From positions 372,001 through 436,000 of the forward strand of contig NZ_CP045915.1 in assembly GCF_009650095.1 (NCBI RefSeq): a DNA stretch of 64,000 bases, read 5' to 3'. Positions 1 to 8,282 of the stretch are shown in pieces (position 1 is the stretch's first letter; each line of letters opens with the position of its first letter). The notes beneath the pieces are model-generated. The model had not been told where the DNA came from. It saw only the letters and a list, made by a program, of their open reading frames with translations, and made no database searches. Position numbers and translations under genes: made by a program. The DNA comes from Gracilibacillus salitolerans. Lineage in GTDB: Bacteria > Bacillota > Bacilli > Bacillales > Amphibacillaceae.

Positions 1-1
1 G

Positions 2-751
2 AGTAATAACGTAGATATTCAGAAATTGGAAGAGCTATCCATGAATGCCTTCCCTTCGTTGCAAACACAGCTTTTGGATGGTTGGATACTACGCTTTTCC
101 AATGGATATGCAAAAAGAGCAAACTCTATTAATCCTCTCTATGATTCTCAAGCGGATATCAAACAGAAGATAGAAACATGTGAAAATATGTACCAAAGAA
201 AAGGACTAAAAGTGATTTACAAACTTACAACACAAGTTTTTCCTGATAAGTTAGACAAGATTCTTGAACAAAGAGGGTATAATCTTACAGGGGTGACAAG
301 CGTACAATTGTTATCACTTGAGGAGAGAGAAACATTCTTATCGAATAAGGCTCTTATCTATAATCAATTAGATGAAACATGGTTTACTAATTTTTGTGAG
401 TTAAATCATATAGATGATATTGACCAGCAGACGCTTAAACAGATGTTAAGAAATATAAATGCAGATGTGTGTTATGTTTGTTTGATTAATAACAAGAGTG
501 AAATTCTTGCTTGTGGAATGGGCGTGTTAGAAGAGGAATGGATTGGATTATATGATATCGTAACGAGTGAAAAGCATAGAAACAAAGGATATGGAATAGA
601 ACTTGTTTTTTCGATTCTAAATTGGGGAAAGAAGCATGGGGCCAAAAAAGCTTATCTCCAGGTGATGTTAAATAATACATCAGCTATAGGTCTATATGCA
701 AAGTTGGGTTTTTCAGAAGTGTATAAATATTGGTACAGAATTAAAAAGTGA
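2..751 (+). CDS. GNAT-family N-acetyltransferase (5' end outside window)
   Basis: A cytoplasmic acyl-CoA-dependent acetyltransferase of unknown substrate. The reading frame is open to the left edge of the window (from position 2), and the first in-window starts (TTG 26, ATG 41) lack a ribosome binding site, so the true start is probably upstream. The GNAT fold is shown by the C-terminal half: an acetyl-CoA binding motif A of the form HRNKGYGIEL and the motif-B pattern NNTSAIGLYAKLGF. The N-terminal half (DGWILRFSNGYAKRANS) is typical of a two-lobed GNAT subfamily seen in bacilli. Fold assignment is sure; the substrate cannot be told. Confidence 0.85.
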   Translation, partial: SNNVDIQKLEELSMNAFPSLQTQLLDGWILRFSNGYAKRANSINPLYDSQADIKQKIETCENMYQRKGLKVIYKLTTQVFPDKLDKILEQRGYNLTGVTSVQLLSLEERETFLSNKALIYNQLDETWFTNFCELNHIDDIDQQTLKQMLRNINADVCYVCLINNKSEILACGMGVLEEEWIGLYDIVTSEKHRNKGYGIELVFSILNWGKKHGAKKAYLQVMLNNTSAIGLYAKLGFSEVYKYWYRIKK

Positions 752-820
752 ATAAACTAAAAGAGCTTATAGTATGATGAACATATATAAGTTCTTTAAA
801 TATTTGAGGTGAGGCTATTG

Positions 821-1138
821 TTGACCATCATCGCATATTCGTCATTGATTGTAGCACTTGTATCCATTGTTTTAGCTGTTAGCGGAAAGCGTCATTATTA
901 CTGGATATCTGCAATTGGTATTTATATTTTTAGTTTCTTGGCAGGTTTTTCTATAGGACAACTGACAGTAGGGTTAACATTTATACCACTTGTGTTGGCT
1001 ATTGGCTATACTTTCGATTGGATTAAAAATAAAGTGCAAATTTTAATTGTTCTCAGTTTAGGTGGCCTCATTGGATTTGTTATGGTGTTCTTTGTGGACA
1101 ATAAATGGGTGTTTTTCCCGTTCTGGATCTTTAGTTAA
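821..1138 (+). CDS. small integral membrane protein, unknown function
   Basis: A 105-residue, very hydrophobic protein with about three to four membrane helices and no catalytic motif I recognise. A GTG at 809 and TTG at 818 are in frame, but GAGGTGAGG at 806-814 lies at the correct distance only from TTG 821, so I take that start. It sits 47 bp before the glycerophosphodiesterase on the same strand and may be cotranscribed with it. No family name can be supported. Confidence 0.6.
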   Translation: MTIIAYSSLIVALVSIVLAVSGKRHYYWISAIGIYIFSFLAGFSIGQLTVGLTFIPLVLAIGYTFDWIKNKVQILIVLSLGGLIGFVMVFFVDNKWVFFPFWIFS

Positions 1139-1185
1139 GAAATCGAACGAACAATCATTTTTAAGTTCATAGTGAAGGTGATGTT

Positions 1186-2058
1186 GTGAAGACAGTTTTG
1201 AAATGGAGCTTCATCGTTCTTTTTATTGTTGTAGTGGTAATTGGAGCGACATATATATGGAAGCATGAGGAAAAATCAGACTCTCCTGCCTCCCTACTAT
1301 CTTCTGAGCGAATTTTGAATATAGCACATCGCGGAGCATCCGGTTATGCTCCAGAACATACGTTAATCGCATATGAGTCAGCTCAAAAAATGAATGCAGA
1401 TTATTTAGAGATTGACCTACATATGACAGCTGATGAGGAGTTGGTAGCGATACATGATGAGGATGTTTCCCGTACGACAAGTGGAAGTGGTTTAGTCCAA
1501 GACATGTCTCTTGCAGAGCTGAAAAGTTTGGATGCCGGTTCTTGGTTTAATATAGCTTATCCAAAAAAAGCAGACCAATACTTTGTTGGAATAGAAGTAC
1601 CCACATTAGCAGAGATTCTCGACTCGTTCGGTTTACATAGCAATTATTATATCGAGATAAAAGACCCGGATTCGATTATGACAGACAAATTTCTTTCTAT
1701 TTTAGAGGACTATCATTTGATCGAAGAAAATAAAGTCATCATCCAATCCTTTAGTGAAGAGACCTTGAAACAAATTCATGCACAATATGAGTCCATTCCA
1801 CTTATACAACTGTTGTATAAAGATGAAACAAAGTCTGCTAATTACAATCAGATTCGGCAATATGCCACAGGTGTGGGTGTTCCTTATCAAGAGTTAGATG
1901 AAGACCTCATTCAAAAGATTCATGAGAAAGATTTGCATGTTCACACTTATACAGTCAATGAAGAAGAAGAAATGAAACAATTGGTAAGGTGGGGAGTTGA
2001 CGGTATTTTTACAGATTATCCGGATCGGTTAGCAGAAATACTTTTGAACGAGATTTGA
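1186..2058 (+). CDS. membrane-anchored glycerophosphodiester phosphodiesterase
   Basis: Hydrolyses glycerophosphodiesters to glycerol-3-phosphate and an alcohol. This is a single GDPD TIM barrel of 290 residues. An N-terminal transmembrane helix (residues about 7-25) followed by polar sequence suggests it is anchored with the catalytic domain outside the cell. Family motifs are HRGASGYAPEHT (His48 upward), YLEIDLHMT (Glu75, Asp77) and AIHDE (His90): the metal-binding and catalytic residues of the GlpQ/UgpQ family. The GTG start at 1186 follows an AAGGTGAT binding site. Its substrate could be phospholipid head groups or teichoic-acid fragments; the sequence does not decide. Confidence 0.9.
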   Translation: MKTVLKWSFIVLFIVVVVIGATYIWKHEEKSDSPASLLSSERILNIAHRGASGYAPEHTLIAYESAQKMNADYLEIDLHMTADEELVAIHDEDVSRTTSGSGLVQDMSLAELKSLDAGSWFNIAYPKKADQYFVGIEVPTLAEILDSFGLHSNYYIEIKDPDSIMTDKFLSILEDYHLIEENKVIIQSFSEETLKQIHAQYESIPLIQLLYKDETKSANYNQIRQYATGVGVPYQELDEDLIQKIHEKDLHVHTYTVNEEEEMKQLVRWGVDGIFTDYPDRLAEILLNEI

Positions 2059-2087
2059 TTAGAAAAAATATTGCTATATGATGGTTC

Positions 2088-2121
2088 CCCGTATACATAG
2101 TGAAATGTGTACGGGTTTTTT
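2088..2121 (+). terminator. rho-independent terminator after the phosphodiesterase
   Basis: CCCGTA and TACGGG arms (extended inward by ACA/TGT across a mismatch) enclose a short A-rich loop and are followed by a run of six T. It lies 30 bp after the stop codon at 2058. Confidence 0.85.
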
Positions 2122-2305
2122 GTAAAAAACAGTTCATTTATAGAATACAGTGAGTCTTCTATCAGTGGGGGTGTTACGGATGATTAGCAACGTGATAAAT
2201 AGAAAAGAATCGTAGCAATTAATAAGAAATATCTTGTGTTGGGGTTTGATATACTCTTTTTAAGCGTGATCGAATAGCTGAACCAAGGTAATAGGAGGGA
2301 AGCGT

Positions 2306-2773
2306 ATGATAAAACAATATAAGCTGACGAGAGGTTTATTTATCGACTCAATATCATTTATCCCTAGGGATTTGATCGGCCAGCAACCACCTGGATTTCG
2401 TAATACGATTCATTGGCAGGTTGGTCATGTATTAGTCATTGCAGAAGAGGTTGCTAATTTCCCGAATCGAAGAAGGAGTAACTTGCCAGAAAATTATAAT
2501 GAGTTGTTTGGAAGAGGTACGAAACCTAGTGATTGGTCAACAAATGTACCAGACATTGACCAATTAATACTAGATTTACAAGATCAACTAGTTCGCATTC
2601 GGAATATGTCAACGGAACAGGTTAAAGAACGGTTAACAGAACCATTTGATGGTATCGACAGTTTTGAAGAGTTTGCTAGTCTTGCATTATTCCATGAGGC
2701 CATGCATTTAGGGCAGGTTTTTGCAATGCAGAGAGTTTTAGAGGCAAGCCAATCAAACTATCATGATTTATAA
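2306..2773 (+). CDS. DinB-fold (DUF664/DfsB-like) metal-dependent hydrolase-like protein
   Basis: A 155-residue four-helix-bundle protein of the DinB/YfiT superfamily. Members bind a divalent metal through three histidines, and some are thiol-dependent S-transferases. The triad is visible as His41 (in WQVGH) and His130/His134 (in FHEAMHLGQ). Start ATG 2306 follows GGAGGG. It precedes the alpha/beta hydrolase by 15 bp, so the two are probably one operon. A second DinB-fold gene of the same general type occurs at 28907. The reaction is unknown. Confidence 0.85.
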   Translation: MIKQYKLTRGLFIDSISFIPRDLIGQQPPGFRNTIHWQVGHVLVIAEEVANFPNRRRSNLPENYNELFGRGTKPSDWSTNVPDIDQLILDLQDQLVRIRNMSTEQVKERLTEPFDGIDSFEEFASLALFHEAMHLGQVFAMQRVLEASQSNYHDL

Positions 2774-2788
2774 GGGAGTAGATGTAAA

Positions 2789-3337
2789 ATGAAAAAGCAA
2801 ATCCTTTTTGTTCATAGTGCAGGGGCACAAGGTCTTCATCAAGGAAGCCGTGATTTAATCGAATATCTACTAGATCAACTTGGTGATACGTATCATTTAA
2901 TATCTCCAATGATGCCTAAACCGGAAAATCCTGAATATGCCAGATGGAAAAACGAATTAACAAATATATTCTCTCACTTGGAGGGTGAAATAATTCTTAT
3001 TGGACATTCTTTGGGCGGATCGGTTCTATTAAAATATCTTTCGGAAATGGAAGTAAAACCTGCCATTTCCAGTTTGTTTCTGATTGCATCACCATACTGG
3101 GGAAAAGATGATGACTGGCAGGCCGAGGAGTTTACCCTAACAGAGAATTTCACATCAAACCTTCCTTATATTCCTAACATATATTTGTATCACAGCAAGG
3201 ACGATAAAGTAGTGCCGGTTACGCACATCCATCACTACGCGAACGAATTTCCACAAGCTATTACTAGAGTGTTAGAAAGAGAAGGCCATTACTTTTCCGA
3301 TGGAATACCAGACCTCATAACTGATATAAAGGAATAG
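2789..3337 (+). CDS. alpha/beta-fold serine hydrolase (RBBP9/YdeN-like)
   Basis: A small (182-residue) cytoplasmic alpha/beta hydrolase. The nucleophile elbow is GHSLGG with Ser74. The acid is Asp138 or Asp139 in HSKDDKVVP and the base is His167 in EGHYF. Size and motif order match the RBBP9/YdeN family of bacterial serine hydrolases with unknown physiological substrates. It starts with ATG 15 bp after the DinB-fold gene and is likely cotranscribed. No signal peptide. Confidence 0.88.
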   Translation: MKKQILFVHSAGAQGLHQGSRDLIEYLLDQLGDTYHLISPMMPKPENPEYARWKNELTNIFSHLEGEIILIGHSLGGSVLLKYLSEMEVKPAISSLFLIASPYWGKDDDWQAEEFTLTENFTSNLPYIPNIYLYHSKDDKVVPVTHIHHYANEFPQAITRVLEREGHYFSDGIPDLITDIKE

Positions 3338-3412
3338 ACATGCCGGAGCATGTTTCTGTTCCTTAAATGAAGAACGGATTCAGAACAGGATAAAAAGGTT
3401 CATATAATTAGG

Positions 3413-3442
3413 TGGTTAACTATTTGGCATCTAACTATTTGG
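3413..3442. promoter_or_regulatory. direct repeats upstream of MarR gene, candidate operator
   Basis: The 11-mer TAACTATTTGG occurs twice, at 3417-3427 and 3432-3442, exactly 15 bp apart. The first copy carries GTTAACTAT, the same half-site as the palindrome at 3955-3974. This suggests MarR autoregulation; there is no direct evidence of binding. Confidence 0.55.
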
Positions 3443-3487
3443 TGTTACAATAAAATGGATTAATTTCCTAAAAAGTGGTGAACATAT

Positions 3488-3916
3488 ATGCAGCATCCAT
3501 TAAATAATCCGAATTCAGAAGTACAGCTTTTCCTTACTCTTCATCAAAAAACAAATAAACTAACAAAAGTATTAGATTCAAAAATCAAAGTATTTCATTT
3601 GAATTTAGGTAGGTTGTGTTTATTGCATATGTTAGAAAAGAAAAATTACGAAGCTTTGCCTTCGGAATTAGGGGATGATCTTGCTGTAACCAGAGCAAAT
3701 ATTAGTGGACTATTAAGCGCATTAGAAAAATTAAACTATATTGAAAGAACATTTGATATGAATGATCGCAGAAGAATTAAAGTAATGATGACTGATGCTG
3801 GAAAAGATATCTTATCGAAAGCATGGCCAATTTATGAAGAAGTAGTCACAGATTTATTTAGTGAATTAAGCAAAGATGAAAAGACTAAGTTGTTATCATT
3901 ATTGGCTTGTATTTAA
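3488..3916 (+). CDS. MarR-family transcriptional regulator
   Basis: A 142-residue winged-helix DNA-binding protein. The recognition region (DLAVTRANISGLLSALEKL) and the wing (DMNDRRRIKVMMTDAGKDIL) are typical of MarR proteins. It sits 93 bp upstream of an MFS drug-type transporter on the same strand. Palindromic half-sites GTTAAC occur both before its own gene and before the transporter, so it most likely represses both. The ligand is unknown. The C-terminal helix is a little short for the family. Confidence 0.88.
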   Translation: MQHPLNNPNSEVQLFLTLHQKTNKLTKVLDSKIKVFHLNLGRLCLLHMLEKKNYEALPSELGDDLAVTRANISGLLSALEKLNYIERTFDMNDRRRIKVMMTDAGKDILSKAWPIYEEVVTDLFSELSKDEKTKLLSLLACI

Positions 3917-3954
3917 CTGTCCCTATTTATATAATAGGGTTCAATTTTCGGACA

Positions 3955-3974
3955 ATAGTTAACTGGTTAACTAT
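3955..3974. promoter_or_regulatory. perfect palindromic operator before the MFS gene
   Basis: ATAGTTAAC and GTTAACTAT flank a 2-bp centre (TG): a perfect 9+9 inverted repeat. A further GTTAAC half-site follows at about 3981. The site lies between the MarR gene and the transporter start and is the likely binding site of the upstream MarR protein. Confidence 0.75.
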
Positions 3975-4009
3975 TAGTAAGTTAACCATTAAATTTAGGA
4001 GGAATAAAA

Positions 4010-5149
4010 TTGAAGAAAATTATTGTTAATTTATGTGTATTATCGTTTTTGGTTGGCTTTGACTTAATAGTTACTGTCCCGATGTTACCAGTAATAAGTA
4101 ATGATTTAGATTTAAAGATGGAACTCAGTGGGGTCTTATTTACATCTTATGCTTTATCTTATGCAGTGTTTGGATTAATAATGGGAAGCATATCCGATCG
4201 TATTGGTAAAAGAAAAGTGTTATTAGCAGGTATCGCTGTATTTTCAGGTGCAACATTTGTAACCGGCATATCAGGTTCCTTATTAGCATTGATATGTTTT
4301 AGAGTTTTAGCTGGTTTAGGAGCAGCAATGATTCAACCTACTGTTTTTTCGTTTGTAGGAGAAGTTATAGAATATAAGCAAAGAGGAAAAGTTATGGGAC
4401 TAGTTACTTCAGCTTTAATTCTCCCAACTGTTGTAGGGATCCCAATTTCAGGTTTTATCACGGATATTTTTAATTGGAGAATAACCTTTTATGCTTTGGG
4501 GATGATAGGGATTTGTATGTTGATTGTTACATGGTTTACTATCCCACATTCCCCTTCTACTAGTTCTACTTCTTTAATAAAAATGTTAAGAGAAGCCTTT
4601 TCTAATCGAACTATAACATTAACTTTACTCATTTCTTTTATGTATTATGGGGGATTAGAATCAATATTTTCCATTATTGGTATTTATTATTATCAGTACT
4701 TTCAATTATCTTCATCTATCATTGGAATTATCCTTCTAATTGCGGGGGTTACAAGTGTATTGGGAAGTTTGGTTAGCGGAAAAGTGATGAATAAACCACA
4801 TAATAAGAAAAAACTGTTACTATCGATGTCCCTCATTTCTTTATTCTCCATCTTATTATTAACTGTCAACGATAAAATTCTTTATGTATCCATATTTTTA
4901 AACCTAGTGTGGTCTTTTTCCTATGCATTTGGTCAAAATGTTATAAACACATACATGTCTAATCAGCATGATCAGATTAGAACAACTGTAATGTCCTTAA
5001 ACTCCTCAGCTATGTATTTTGGAGCAACGATTCTAAGTGTGTTAAGTATAATGCTTCTAAATTATTATTCCTTTATTGCAGTTGGTCTATTATGTGCAGT
5101 TGCTTATCTTCTTTCCGCACTATTAACATATAGACTAGATGTTAGATAG
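4010..5149 (+). CDS. MFS transporter, Bcr/CflA-like drug efflux type
   Basis: A 379-residue, 12-helix major facilitator protein. The loop 2-3 motif SDRIGKRKVLLAG and helix-4 arginine region (FRVLAGLGAAMIQPTVFSF) are those of DHA1 drug:proton antiporters; motif C is seen as LPTVVGIPISGFI. Start is TTG 4010 behind AGGAGGA. It is placed directly under the MarR-type operator, which fits inducible efflux of a toxic compound. The substrate cannot be told. Confidence 0.85.
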   Translation: MKKIIVNLCVLSFLVGFDLIVTVPMLPVISNDLDLKMELSGVLFTSYALSYAVFGLIMGSISDRIGKRKVLLAGIAVFSGATFVTGISGSLLALICFRVLAGLGAAMIQPTVFSFVGEVIEYKQRGKVMGLVTSALILPTVVGIPISGFITDIFNWRITFYALGMIGICMLIVTWFTIPHSPSTSSTSLIKMLREAFSNRTITLTLLISFMYYGGLESIFSIIGIYYYQYFQLSSSIIGIILLIAGVTSVLGSLVSGKVMNKPHNKKKLLLSMSLISLFSILLLTVNDKILYVSIFLNLVWSFSYAFGQNVINTYMSNQHDQIRTTVMSLNSSAMYFGATILSVLSIMLLNYYSFIAVGLLCAVAYLLSALLTYRLDVR

Positions 5150-5301
5150 ATGAGAAGTGCTTCCGACCTGGTTGTTTAGTGGTGATCAGCAATAAATTTA
5201 TAAACCCTTAAAATGGAGAAAACTTGATTAACGAAGATACAAAGTTAGAATACTTGAGGAACTTTGAATTACTGCCTTCTCTATGTAGGGGGCAGAACCC
5301 C

Positions 5302-5736
5302 CTATGAAAACTTCCTTGTTTGATACGATATTCCTTTTCCACCTTCGCAATATTGTTTCAGACTGTATAAAAAGATAGCCCAGTTGTAATTACAACTACG
5401 ATAGCAAGTGGTAATATCCTGCCAATTTGTATGACGGAAAATGACCTCAGTTTTTTCGTTGTTTTCTTCCAAATCAAAGGAAATTGTTGTATTGATCCAT
5501 TCTGGTTCATCTGATTCAATGCATTTCCAAACAACCTTCTTATTAACAATTAGCTCTTCTACACGAATTTTGCTCTCATCCCTTTCACCGAAACGAAACA
5601 CATTAATCGCACCTATTTCATTATTGAAAATTAAGTCATTTGTCCATATTTCGGAAAGACCTTTTTCCGTTGTCAATACCTCGTATACATTTTGAACTGG
5701 ACTGTTCACAATTTGAAAGTGTTCGATACTGGACAT
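5302..5736 (-). CDS. SRPBCC/AHSA1-like domain protein
   Basis: A 144-residue helix-grip (START/SRPBCC) protein similar to the AHSA1 family. Conserved features are the N-terminal VNSPVQNVYEVLTTEKGLSEIW, the central strand pairs, and a WAIFLYSLKQYCEGGKG C-terminal helix. Such proteins bind hydrophobic ligands; most bacterial members have no known role. The gene stands alone between two plus-strand genes. A perfect hairpin (TAGGGGG/CCCCCTA, 5286-5304) covers its stop codon but has no T-run. Confidence 0.85.
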   Translation of the reverse strand: MSSIEHFQIVNSPVQNVYEVLTTEKGLSEIWTNDLIFNNEIGAINVFRFGERDESKIRVEELIVNKKVVWKCIESDEPEWINTTISFDLEENNEKTEVIFRHTNWQDITTCYRSCNYNWAIFLYSLKQYCEGGKGISYQTRKFS

Positions 5737-5933
5737 AATCCCATCTCCTTTTAAATGTTTTATATAAATCTATCTTATTATACAATTTCTTAGACCGATG
5801 GGTTTCTTCTAAATTGCTTTTATTTTCTGTAATTCACTGAGTTTTTGTGTGAGTTAATTTCTAGCAATATAAGAGAAATATTCAGCTATTTCACATGCTA
5901 GAATAAAGAAACAAAGAGGAAGGAGCGAATTAA

Positions 5934-6542
5934 ATGTCAAAAGTTATTCTTGATATTTCAATGTCACTTGATGGTTTTATAGCTGGTTCGAATGATAACC
6001 AAAAACAGCCACTAGGAGAAGGAGGCGAAGTGATCCAGAACTGGTTGTTTAGTGGTGACCAACCAAGTCGTTACAATGACTTTTTTAAGCTATCTCCCAC
6101 AAACAAAGAAGTTTTTGACGGTCCAGTTCCCATGACAGGGGCGATGGTTGTAGGAAGGAGAACATTTGATATCGTTAATGGCTGGGGTGGCAGTCATCCG
6201 ATTCAAGGAGTTCCTATTTTTATCGTGACCCATGAAGCTCCTGACAGTTACTTAGAAGAGAGTACCGATTTTACATTTGTCACAAGCGGAGTAGAAGATG
6301 CTATTCAGCAGGCGAAAGAAGCCGCAAATGGTAAAAATGTCAGTGTTGGAACTGCCAGTATTGCTCAGCAGTGTATATCAGCAGGTCTTCTCGATGAAAT
6401 GCATCTTCATGTAGCACCTGTTCTGATGGGGACAGGAATCCGCTTGTTTGATCAAATTGGCATGGAACAAATAAAGCTAGAATCTCAAAAGGTAACAGAC
6501 GGTTCTAATGTTACACACTTAAAATATAAGTTCTTGGATTGA
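5934..6542 (+). CDS. RibD C-terminal/dihydrofolate-reductase-like protein
   Basis: A 202-residue protein of the RibD C-terminal (DHFR-like) fold, which binds NADPH. Family marks are the start VILDISMSLDGFIAG, the GAMVVGRRTFDIVNGWGG loop, and a C-terminal DEMHLHVAPVLMGTGIRLFD. It resembles the YyaP/YwjB group of bacilli, which is separate from true RibD and DHFR and has no proven substrate. GAAGGAG precedes the ATG. It is monocistronic, followed by the periodic palindrome array at 6560-6705. Confidence 0.88.
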   Translation: MSKVILDISMSLDGFIAGSNDNQKQPLGEGGEVIQNWLFSGDQPSRYNDFFKLSPTNKEVFDGPVPMTGAMVVGRRTFDIVNGWGGSHPIQGVPIFIVTHEAPDSYLEESTDFTFVTSGVEDAIQQAKEAANGKNVSVGTASIAQQCISAGLLDEMHLHVAPVLMGTGIRLFDQIGMEQIKLESQKVTDGSNVTHLKYKFLD

Positions 6543-6559
6543 AATAACTAGACATGAAT

Positions 6560-6705
6560 CTTATGGACACTTAAAAAGAAATATGCAAGTTTTTGTCCGT
6601 AAGAAGTGATCTTACGGACAGTATTAGTAAAAGATGTTTAATGTTGTCCATAAGACAGGTTCTTATGGACAAAAAAACGTGCCAATCTATGATAGTGTCC
6701 ATAAG
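6560..6705. repeat. periodic array of alternating palindromic words (17/34-nt steps)
   Basis: Six copies of a 10-mer alternate in orientation: CTTATGGACA at 6560, TGTCCGTAAG at 6594, CTTACGGACA at 6611, TGTCCATAAG at 6645, CTTATGGACA at 6662, TGTCCATAAG at 6696. Start-to-start steps are 34, 17, 34, 17, 34, so the period is 51 nt. Two perfect hairpins with 7-nt loops result (6594-6620, 6645-6671). Compensating A/G differences inside an arm pair (CCGTAAG with CTTACGG) indicate that pairing is kept. It fills most of a 282-bp intergenic gap. A lone TGTCCGTAAG also occurs at 33698. Confidence 0.8.
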
Positions 6706-6824
6706 ACCTCTCCTCCGTCTTTCTTAAAATACCCTAATAGGAATTATGTTTGGAAATAACCAGGAACTATTTGTAAAATGAGTGTTAGGAAAGAATTATC
6801 CACTAGAAGGTTGGTTTCTAAACA

Positions 6825-7457
6825 ATGAATCAAAATAAAAAAAGCAAACTAGTAGTGTTACACGCGCATCATAGTAACATTGAATATACGGAGACAGCAC
6901 TGAAGGCTGCTAATGTAGAACAAATCCATCACGTTGATCCTGGTCTTATCGATGCTATTAAAACTAAATCAGCGCACGACGTACAACAAAGAGTACAGAC
7001 ACAATTAGAATGGCTTGCAGATTCTAAACCAGATGCTATCCTAATAACGTGTACGAATTATAGTTTATATATAAGAGAATCAGCGATAAGTGATATTCCC
7101 ATTTTAAAAATCGACGAACTGTTTTTCCGTGCGCTCCTTGATTATCCAGCTGCAACATTATATTTTACCAATCCTCATACAGTAGAAGGTACTGCTAATC
7201 GGCTGAAAGATTATTACAAGCAAGCTAAATTGAGAGCGGATTTCCAAGTGAAGATAATAGATCATGCTTTTGAGTTATTAATGTCCAATATGCAAGACGC
7301 CTATAACGAAACTATTGTTGACTATATCGAAAAAGATTTACCTCAGGGACAAATAGTTTTTCCACAGCTATCCATGCATCAGGCAGCCACACGCCTTAAA
7401 AATCAAGGATTTAGTATTATCACCCCAGTTGACACGTTGAAAGAAGTAGAACTCTAA
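6825..7457 (+). CDS. Asp/Glu racemase-like fold protein, unknown function
   Basis: A 210-residue cytoplasmic protein. The stretch AILITCTNYSLYIRESAI resembles the cysteine-containing loop of the Asp/Glu/hydantoin racemase superfamily. The expected second catalytic cysteine is not seen: the matching C-terminal segment reads QIVFPQLSMHQAA. If it belongs to that superfamily it may lack racemase activity or use one cysteine, as decarboxylase and isomerase members do. It is followed by a good terminator and stands alone. Family assignment is tentative. Confidence 0.55.
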   Translation: MNQNKKSKLVVLHAHHSNIEYTETALKAANVEQIHHVDPGLIDAIKTKSAHDVQQRVQTQLEWLADSKPDAILITCTNYSLYIRESAISDIPILKIDELFFRALLDYPAATLYFTNPHTVEGTANRLKDYYKQAKLRADFQVKIIDHAFELLMSNMQDAYNETIVDYIEKDLPQGQIVFPQLSMHQAATRLKNQGFSIITPVDTLKEVEL

Positions 7458-7471
7458 ATATAAAAGGAATT

Positions 7472-7505
7472 GCCGAAAGAGTACTGTAGTACTTTTTCGG
7501 CTTTT
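7472..7505 (+). terminator. rho-independent terminator
   Basis: GCCGAAA and TTTCGGC outer arms with inner AGTAC/GTACT pairing form a stem from 7472 to 7501, followed by TTTT. It lies 15 bp after the racemase-like gene. Confidence 0.9.
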
Positions 7506-7527
7506 AATATTTGGTTTACGAAAAAAA

Positions 7528-7557
7528 TTGACTTTATATACTTAGTAAGTATATACT
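7528..7557 (+). promoter_or_regulatory. SigA promoter overlapped by PadR-type palindrome
   Basis: TTGACT (7528-7533) and TATACT (7552-7557) form a promoter with an 18-bp spacer. The spacer is filled by a perfect palindrome with arms TATATACTTA and TAAGTATATA around one G (7535-7555). This arrangement suits steric repression, and the nearby PadR gene (8391) is the obvious candidate repressor. Confidence 0.7.
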
Positions 7558-7597
7558 CGATATGTATTCACTCGGTATATAAAAAGGGATGAGATAA

Positions 7598-8248
7598 ATG
7601 CAATTTATCGTGCAATATCAATGGGAAATTTTTATTGTGGCTGAAATAATATCACTTATCTGTTTATTGTTATTTGGTGGCGTACGTTATCTATTTGGTA
7701 AGAGGAAACAAAGCTTGTTCTTTTTATTTTTATTTCTCTTCTTGCTTATTTTAGAAGCCGGGTTAGCGATCCTTATTTATAACGAAACAGGTGAAATCTC
7801 CACTTTTCAAATAGTTATTGCTATTTTTGTTGTTTACGCCTGTACTTTTGGTATCCACGATTTTAAAAAACTTGATCGTTGGATGCGGACGAAAATAGGA
7901 AAGTGGAGAGGTGTTGATTTACTGACAGAAAAAGATAAGTCAATAATAAAAAAACAAAAAGATCCAAAGTACATCGCTAAAATAAATCGATATAGTGCAA
8001 TCATTCATTTATTTGTATTTGTTGTTGTACAGATAGGTTTCTGGCTATATGGATTGGGCGACATCATGCATTTCAGGGAATATCTTACCGATCTTTCCTG
8101 GATTGGAACCGAAGCCATAGAAGAAACGCCATATCCAAATGAAACGCTCTATCGTATTTCGATGTTGTGGGGTTTAATTTTTATCATTGATTTTATCTGG
8201 TCTATTTCTTATACCATTTTTCCGGCGAAAGGAGAAAAGGTTGATTAA
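7598..8248 (+). CDS. integral membrane protein, unknown, PadR-associated
   Basis: A 216-residue protein with about five hydrophobic segments: three in the first 90 residues, then a basic cytosolic stretch (residues about 90-130, rich in Lys/Arg), then two more helices. No transporter or enzyme motif is recognised. It lies directly behind a promoter overlapped by a 21-bp palindrome and upstream of a PadR regulator. PadR systems typically control membrane proteins for export or stress. ATG 7598 follows GGGATGAG. Confidence 0.6.
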   Translation: MQFIVQYQWEIFIVAEIISLICLLLFGGVRYLFGKRKQSLFFLFLFLFLLILEAGLAILIYNETGEISTFQIVIAIFVVYACTFGIHDFKKLDRWMRTKIGKWRGVDLLTEKDKSIIKKQKDPKYIAKINRYSAIIHLFVFVVVQIGFWLYGLGDIMHFREYLTDLSWIGTEAIEETPYPNETLYRISMLWGLIFIIDFIWSISYTIFPAKGEKVD

Positions 8249-8282
8249 AACAAAGGTTTAAAAATAAGTCTGTGTATAGCCA

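Noticed and set aside
5286..5304. Terminator of the SRPBCC gene
   Set aside because: The hairpin is perfect but overlaps the stop codon and lacks a T-run on the minus strand; recorded only within the gene entry.
6560..6705. CRISPR array
   Set aside because: Repeats are only 10 nt, alternate in orientation and are spaced 17/34 nt; no cas genes are present.
6825..7457. Functional glutamate racemase
   Set aside because: Only one of the two catalytic cysteines can be seen and overall similarity is weak; named only as a racemase-like fold.
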